From Bacillota bacterium (GTDB lineage: Bacteria; Bacillota; Clostridia; Oscillospirales; Oscillospiraceae), in contig JAEWML010000172.1 in the NCBI GenBank assembly GCA_023393155.1, forward strand, positions 1 through 8,962: DNA of 8,962 nt, read 5' to 3'. Positions within the stretch are counted from its first letter, which is position 1. Each line of letters opens with the position of its first letter. Both the position numbers and the translations under genes were made by a program. The notes beneath the pieces are model-generated. The model saw only the letters and a list, made by a program, of their open reading frames with translations, did not search any database and was not told the DNA's origin. Of this stretch, positions 5,629 through 8,962 are shown piece after piece.

Positions 5629-6354
5629 CTATTTTTCCGGGCGCCATGGCTCAAAGGCCCGCCGCAGCCGCTCCAGCCCCCGACGTTCCAGCCGGGAAAT
5701 CTGCACCTGAGACACCTTCAGAACTCTGGCGGTCTGCTCCTGGGTAAAGCCCCGGAAATAACGCAGGAGAATGGTCATCCGCTCTTTTTCAGGCAGTGCC
5801 TCCACCGCCTGCCGCACCGCAAGACGCTCAACAATTCCGTCTTCCGGCGCCTCAGTTCCCAGCATTCCCTCCAGCGCAAGGCCGTCTTCCGTCTCCCGCT
5901 GAAGTGAATCCGGCAGGTCTGTGGCTAATTCCGTCCGGGCGATCTCCTCCGGAGTCAATCCCGTGCTCTCCGACAGCTCGGAGAGCGCCGGCTCCCTTCC
6001 CAGTTCAAAGCGCAGCCGCTCCCGAACACCGTACAGCAGCGCCGCTCGCTCCCTGATGGTTCGCCCCACCTTGATTGCCCCGTCATCCCGGAGAAAGCGA
6101 CGGATCTCGCCCGCAATTTTGGGCACCGCGTATGTAGAAAAGCAGGTCCCATAAGTAAAGTCAAAGCCCTGCACCGCTTTTAAAAAGCCCAGGCAGCCCA
6201 GTTGATAGAGGTCGTCCACCTCCACGCCCCGGCCGTAATATCGCCGGACGATGCTCCAAATCAGGCCGCTGTTCTCCTCCACAATCTGCTCGCAGGCCCG
6301 CTGGTCACCCTCCTGCGCCGCCCGGAGCAGGTCCAGCGTCGCCTGCCCGCTCAT
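5629..6354 (-). CDS. sigF: RNA polymerase sporulation sigma factor SigF
   Basis: The first forespore-specific sigma factor of endospore formation, directing RNA polymerase to early forespore genes; held inactive by SpoIIAB. The product is 241 residues, slightly shorter than the Bacillus protein. Region 2 includes DDLYQLGCLGFLKAVQGFD (47-65, core-binding) and CFSTYAVPKIAGEIRRFLRD (71-90, -10 recognition). Region 3 has IKVGRTIRERAA (94-105) and TGLTPEEIA (131-139). Region 4 has LPEKERMTILLRYF (187-200) and the helix-turn-helix TQEQTARVLKVSQVQISRLE (204-223) for the -35 element. Its ATG overlaps the spoIIAB stop as ATGA, so the two are translationally coupled. SigG is the main alternative for such a sequence, but the position as third gene after spoIIAA-spoIIAB identifies SigF. 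No spoVA genes follow; the operon ends at the tandem hairpins. Confidence 0.96.
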   Translation of the reverse strand: MSGQATLDLLRAAQEGDQRACEQIVEENSGLIWSIVRRYYGRGVEVDDLYQLGCLGFLKAVQGFDFTYGTCFSTYAVPKIAGEIRRFLRDDGAIKVGRTIRERAALLYGVRERLRFELGREPALSELSESTGLTPEEIARTELATDLPDSLQRETEDGLALEGMLGTEAPEDGIVERLAVRQAVEALPEKERMTILLRYFRGFTQEQTARVLKVSQVQISRLERRGLERLRRAFEPWRPEK

Positions 6355-6797
6355 CGCTGTCCGTTGGCCCGGCTGGCAATTTTCTTGCGCATGGTCACCG
6401 TCGTTCCCCTCCCCGGCGTGGAGTGAACCGTGAGTGCATCCATAAAGCTCTCCATAATGGTGAAGCCCATGCCGCTGCGCCCCTCGCCGCCGGTGGTAAA
6501 CATGGGCTGGCGCGCCTTATCAATATTGGGAATTCCCTTCCCGGCATCCTTAATTGAAATTTCCAAAATATTACCTTCGCAGATTTTTGCCTTCAGGCTT
6601 ACCTTCCCGATAGAGTCAGGATAGGCATGAACGATAGCATTGGTCACCGCCTCGCTGACCGCCGTCTTAATATCCTCCACCTCGTTCAGCGTGGGGTCCA
6701 TCTGCGAGGCGAAGCAGGCCGCCGCCATCCGTGCAAAGCCCTCGTTGCTGCTGCGGCTGGGAAATTCCAGCCGGACGTAATTCACGCTCTTCCTCAT
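6351..6797 (-). CDS. spoIIAB: Anti-sigma F factor / serine kinase SpoIIAB
   Basis: Binds and inhibits SigF and phosphorylates SpoIIAA; part of the partner switch that activates SigF only in the forespore. The product is 148 residues, a single GHKL-type ATPase domain. N box: SEAVTNAIVHAYP (48-60) with Glu49 and Asn53. G1 box: KDAGKGI (83-89) with Asp84. G2/lid: TTGGEGRSGMGF (101-112). C-terminal strand: TPGRGTTVTM (127-136). I chose the ATG at 6797 because AGGAGG (6805-6810) is 7 nt upstream and MRKSVNYVRLEFPS is the usual family start; a much longer upstream frame (to 7121) merely overlaps spoIIAA out of frame. The ATG overlaps the spoIIAA stop and the TGA overlaps the sigF ATG, both as ATGA. 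Confidence 0.96.
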   Translation of the reverse strand: MRKSVNYVRLEFPSRSSNEGFARMAAACFASQMDPTLNEVEDIKTAVSEAVTNAIVHAYPDSIGKVSLKAKICEGNILEISIKDAGKGIPNIDKARQPMFTTGGEGRSGMGFTIMESFMDALTVHSTPGRGTTVTMRKKIASRANGQR

Positions 6798-7114
6798 ACC
6801 GTTCCCTCCTGTTTTATGTGAATCAGCCGTCCGATTCCGGCGGCGTCCATCACGCGCTTCGCCTGTGGCTGCACATGGCAGACCTGCATGCTTCCGTCCA
6901 GCGCGTCCATGCACCGTTTTGCCCGCAGCAGCAGCGCGATACCCGAGCTGTCCATGAAGGTCACGCCGCCGAAATCCAGCAGCAGCCTGCGGGGAAGCGC
7001 CGCGTCCACCGCCAGCTCCAGCTCCCGGATGGCGTTTTTTGCGGCATGGTGGTCTAACTCCCCGCTGAGCTCCAGCAGTAAGTTGCGGTCCGCGGTCTGC
7101 ATTTTGATATCCAT
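6794..7114 (-). CDS. spoIIAA: Anti-sigma F factor antagonist SpoIIAA
   Basis: STAS-domain anti-anti-sigma factor: when unphosphorylated it displaces SigF from SpoIIAB. The product is 106 residues, close to the usual size. Family hallmarks: LSGELDHHAA (16-25), LLLDFGGVTFMDSSGIALLL (44-63) and a C-terminal AAGIGRLIHI (91-100). The phosphorylation site is in MDSSG; by alignment with Bacillus Ser58, Ser57 is expected to be the modified residue. I chose the ATG at 7114 over an upstream in-frame start at 7168 because CTCCTT on the plus strand (7124-7129, read AAGGAG) sits 9 nt before it and the family starts there. It is the first gene of the spoIIA operon. In Bacillus this operon is transcribed by sigma-H after Spo0A activation; I could not find a convincing sigma-H promoter upstream. 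Confidence 0.95.
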   Translation of the reverse strand: MDIKMQTADRNLLLELSGELDHHAAKNAIRELELAVDAALPRRLLLDFGGVTFMDSSGIALLLRAKRCMDALDGSMQVCHVQPQAKRVMDAAGIGRLIHIKQEGTV

Positions 7115-7377
7115 CTCCCAAGTCTCCTTTGCATCAGCTATATCAATTCCTGAAATTGAGCGCGGCATGGGGTTTGCCGCTTACATCAGGTCTTTCTTTC
7201 CATTCAACCGCAGCCGGATACTCTAAGGGCGGCAGCATCCGCTTTTTTAAGATTCTCCCGCTCCCGGAGTCGTCCGCTCACGGCCTGCCTAATTTTCAAA
7301 AACCCGAAAAGACCCGTCATGCATGTCCCTGCGGCGATCATAACATGACTCAAATTTTCTTTTCTGTCGAAAACCTT

Positions 7378-7411
7378 TTGGTTTCCATAAATATTTTATT
7401 ATGGAAACCAA
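7378..7411. repeat. Perfect 13-bp inverted repeat with 8-nt AT spacer
   Basis: TTGGTTTCCATAA (7378-7390) and TTATGGAAACCAA (7399-7411) are perfect reverse complements around ATATTTTA. The left arm can also pair with AAACC at 7371-7375 through a TTTT loop, so two hairpins compete for GGTTT (7380-7384). ATTTTT follows at 7416-7421 on the plus strand. It could be a regulator-binding palindrome, a terminator, or a small switch; the sequence does not decide. Confidence 0.7.
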
Positions 7412-7512
7412 CCGCATTTTTCAGGCGATCAGTTCCCCTGCTTTTCGCGTCTCATCGCCGATTTTCATTGCACCAATCAGAAACCGTCTCCCCTCCTTCA
7501 CGGTTTTCTCTC

Positions 7513-7541
7513 TTGCTTTTCGTACAAAAAGCTGATAAGAT
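7513..7541 (+). promoter_or_regulatory. Predicted sigma-A promoter of the fructokinase gene
   Basis: TTGCTT (7513-7518) and TAAGAT (7536-7541) are 17 bp apart. Each differs from consensus at one or two positions, so strength is moderate. The predicted start near 7548 places the operator-like palindrome at about +7 to +19 and leaves a leader of about 68 nt. Confidence 0.6.
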
Positions 7542-7553
7542 AAAGCAAATCGC

Positions 7554-7566
7554 GTAAACGTTTTAC
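7554..7566 (+). promoter_or_regulatory. LacI-family-type operator
   Basis: GTAAACGTTTTAC is a near-palindrome centred on CG, with a perfect AAACGTTT core (7556-7563). Central-CG palindromes of this form are typical of LacI-family sugar regulators, and the site also loosely resembles a CcpA cre site. It lies just after the predicted transcription start, a repressor position. No LacI-type gene lies in the window. Confidence 0.5.
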
Positions 7567-7615
7567 TTTCCACGGGACGCAGATTTCCGCCCCGTTTGAA
7601 ACATGGGAGAGACGG

Positions 7616-8605
7616 ATGGAAAACACACAGATCACAGCACTGGGCGAAATTCTGATTGACTATACTCCTCTGCCGGATTCCGATGCCGGCATGGCGGTAT
7701 TTGAGCAAAATCCCGGCGGCGCACCAGCAAACGTTCTGGCCTGCGCCGCAAGGCTGGGCCGCAGGACCGCTTTCATCGGTAAGGTTGGCGACGACATTCA
7801 GGGCCGGTTTCTCGCGGACACGCTGAAAAAAACCGGCATCGATACCCACGCTCTTCTGGTAGACGGACGCTATTTCACCACGCTGGCGTTTGTGGAGCTT
7901 TCCGAGCGCGGGGAGCGCAGCTTTTCCTTCGCCCGAAAGCCGGGCGCGGACGTGCAGCTTTCTCCAGAAGAACTGGACCGTGAGCTGATTTCCCATAGCG
8001 ACATTCTTCATTTTGGCTCTCTCTCTTTGACGGATGAGCCCGCCCGCAGCGCCACGATGGAGGCTGTACTTCTAGCTCGCAGATCCGGAGCAATCATTGC
8101 CTACGACCCAAACTACCGCCCGTTGCTGTGGACTAGCAAGGAAGCCGCCATGGAGCAAATGCGCATCCCGCTGCCGTTGGTGCACCTTTTAAAGGTTTCC
8201 GACGATGAAGTGGAGTATCTGTCTGATTGCTCCGATCTCCGGGAGGGAGCGGAAAAGCTTGTGCGCCAGGGGCTTCGCTGCGTGGTGGTGACCATCGGCA
8301 ACCAGGGAGCACTGGTGGCTGCAAAAGAAGGGAGCGTTATGGTCCCTGGCTTTCCCACCCGTGCCGTGGATACCACCGGGGCGGGTGACTCCTTTTGGGG
8401 CGGCTTCCTGGCCCGCGTCTCAGAGAGTGGAAAACCGCTGGAACAGATTACCTTTCAGGATTTTCAATCTTTTGCCCGCTTTGGCAACGCCGTGGCCTCT
8501 CTTTGCGTGGAAAAGCGGGGCGCCATGCCCGCCATGCCACACCGAGAGGACGTTCTGCGCCGTATGCAAACAGCGGAAGAGTGGTCGCCGGACACGGGAA
8601 AATAA
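7616..8605 (+). CDS. PfkB-family carbohydrate kinase, probably fructokinase
   Basis: Phosphorylates a sugar with ATP in the cytoplasm, most likely D-fructose to fructose 6-phosphate. At 329 residues it is typical of the ribokinase/PfkB fold. Visible: the N-terminal strand ALGEILIDYTP (8-18), first PfkB signature region GGAPANVLACAARLG (34-48) with FIGKVGDD (53-60), DPNYRPLLW (164-172), KVSDDEVEYL (193-202, the NxxE-equivalent segment), and the ATP/catalytic signature VDTTGAGDSFWGGFL (251-265) with catalytic base Asp258. The GGAPANVA-like and DPNYR segments fit bacterial fructokinases better than ribokinase or 2-keto-3-deoxygluconate kinase, but substrate cannot be fixed from sequence. GGGAG (7605-7609) lies 6 nt before the ATG. 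The gene appears monocistronic, with its own promoter, a LacI-type operator and a terminator; no sucrose hydrolase or transporter is adjacent within view. Confidence 0.9.
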   Translation: MENTQITALGEILIDYTPLPDSDAGMAVFEQNPGGAPANVLACAARLGRRTAFIGKVGDDIQGRFLADTLKKTGIDTHALLVDGRYFTTLAFVELSERGERSFSFARKPGADVQLSPEELDRELISHSDILHFGSLSLTDEPARSATMEAVLLARRSGAIIAYDPNYRPLLWTSKEAAMEQMRIPLPLVHLLKVSDDEVEYLSDCSDLREGAEKLVRQGLRCVVVTIGNQGALVAAKEGSVMVPGFPTRAVDTTGAGDSFWGGFLARVSESGKPLEQITFQDFQSFARFGNAVASLCVEKRGAMPAMPHREDVLRRMQTAEEWSPDTGK

Positions 8606-8677
8606 CTTGAGAGGCAGGGAAGCCGCTCCAGCGCGAAAAAATGCGCGTACGCGGCGGCTTATGTCTCTGGAATAATA

Positions 8678-8717
8678 AAGAAGCGCCGCCATCCTTTTGG
8701 ATGACGGCGCTTCTTAT
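8678..8717. terminator. Bidirectional terminator between fructokinase and etfA
   Basis: A 17-position stem (8678-8694 with 8699-8715, one C-A mismatch at 8689/8704) closes a TTTT loop; the ends AAGAAGCGCC/GGCGCTTCTT give T-rich tails in both directions. It is shared by the two convergent genes. A weaker inverted repeat (AAGCCGC 8620-8626, GCGGCTT 8654-8660) precedes it on the fructokinase side. Confidence 0.85.
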
Positions 8718-8733
8718 TTTCTGGAAAGGGTTC

Positions 8734-8962
8734 TTACTTCCCGGCCTTGGCGGCGCGAACGGCGTCGGTCAGCAGGGGGGCAACCTTGAACAGGTCGCCG
8801 CAGATGCCGTAATCGGCAATCTCAAAGATAGGAGCGGTGTCGTTCTTGTTCACCGCGATGATGCACTCGGAATCCTGCATACCGGCCTTGTGCTGAATCG
8901 CGCCGGAAATGCCCAGAGCGACGTAGACCTTCGGATGCACGGTCTTGCCCGTCTGACCCACC
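8734..8962 (-). CDS. etfA: Electron transfer flavoprotein subunit alpha, C-terminal fragment
   Basis: The last 75 or so residues of EtfA; the rest lies beyond the right edge. EtfA pairs with EtfB to carry electrons via FAD, in anaerobes usually with acyl-CoA dehydrogenases such as the bifurcating butyryl-CoA dehydrogenase complex. The fragment contains the FAD-binding signature: [20 protein letters not shown] continuing into IQHKAGM, then [19 protein letters not shown] and [14 protein letters not shown], as in complete family members. The first visible codon (GTG, 8959-8961) is an internal valine, not a start. It ends with AKAGK and a stop 18 nt from the shared terminator. EtfB and the dehydrogenase would be expected upstream, outside the window. 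Confidence 0.96.
   Translation of the reverse strand, partial: VGQTGKTVHPKVYVALGISGAIQHKAGMQDSECIIAVNKNDTAPIFEIADYGICGDLFKVAPLLTDAVRAAKAGK

Larger units (their letters stand above)
7115..7615. other. Gene-free divergent intergenic region
   Basis: A 501-nt stretch between the divergent spoIIA operon and the fructokinase gene, noticeably richer in A and T than its neighbours. It must hold the spoIIA promoter, which I could not place. It contains a small GCGGCA/TGCCGC inverted repeat in the spoIIA leader (7162-7180), a large AT-rich inverted repeat (7378-7411), and the fructokinase promoter and operator (7513-7566). An open frame on the plus strand across 7129-7557 resembles no protein and has no ribosome site, so I call no gene here. 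Confidence 0.7.

Noticed and set aside
6351..7121. SpoIIAB with a long N-terminal extension beginning near 7121.
   Set aside because: The extension is just the out-of-frame reading of spoIIAA; AGGAGG and the family start at 6797 fit exactly.
7129..7557. Plus-strand open frame in the spoIIAA-fructokinase gap.
   Set aside because: It begins within the reverse of the spoIIAA ribosome site, has no ribosome site of its own, low-complexity composition, and reads through the inverted repeat and the fructokinase promoter.
1..8962. Mobile elements, CRISPR arrays, toxin-antitoxin pairs, phage or defence islands.
   Set aside because: No transposase, integrase, direct-repeat array or known defence gene is visible on either strand. 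Apart from the possible toxin-like nature of the small peptide at 3340, the content is chromosomal housekeeping, sporulation and repair.

Overview
The window looks like the chromosome of a spore-forming, moderately GC-rich member of the Clostridia. An Oscillospiraceae-type gut anaerobe (Oscillibacter/Flavonifractor-like) is my inference from protein style, not from any search. Reasons: a complete spoIIA sporulation operon, strong AGGAGG-type ribosome binding sites, sigma-A promoters of the TTGACA-17-TATAAT type, a GAAC-N4-GTTC (LexA/DinR-type) box, and an EtfA fragment typical of anaerobic electron bifurcation. I see no mobile element, CRISPR array, rRNA or phage gene.

Left part (1-2594, minus strand): the 5' half of a tRNA-Leu(GAG) gene cut by the window edge, with a consensus promoter; a citrate synthase gene with its own promoter and a leader of about 145 nt; and a Sir2-family NAD-dependent protein deacylase. 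Divergent from the sir2 gene is a small ArsC/Spx-fold gene (2648-2983, plus strand) whose product has no cysteine at all.

Centre (3270-5595, plus strand): the most interesting region. A perfect sigma-A promoter with a GAAC-N4-GTTC palindrome just downstream of the predicted start drives three genes: an unannotated 40-residue single-pass membrane peptide, a radical SAM protein of the 'putative DNA modification/repair' family (TIGR03916-like, with a C-terminal helix-hairpin-helix), and its constant partner, a TIGR03915/DUF4130-like protein. I read this as an SOS-inducible DNA repair or modification operon of unknown chemistry that begins with a small membrane peptide. It ends at a strong bidirectional terminator.

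Right-centre (5629-7114, minus strand): the sporulation operon spoIIAA-spoIIAB-sigF, with ATGA stop/start overlaps at both junctions. It encodes the anti-anti-sigma factor, the anti-sigma kinase and the first forespore sigma factor.

Right part: a 501-nt gene-free stretch (7115-7615) holds an AT-rich 13-bp perfect inverted repeat and a promoter with a LacI-type operator. These lead into a PfkB-family fructokinase gene (7616-8605, plus strand). A bidirectional terminator separates it from the convergent C-terminal end of etfA, which runs off the right edge.
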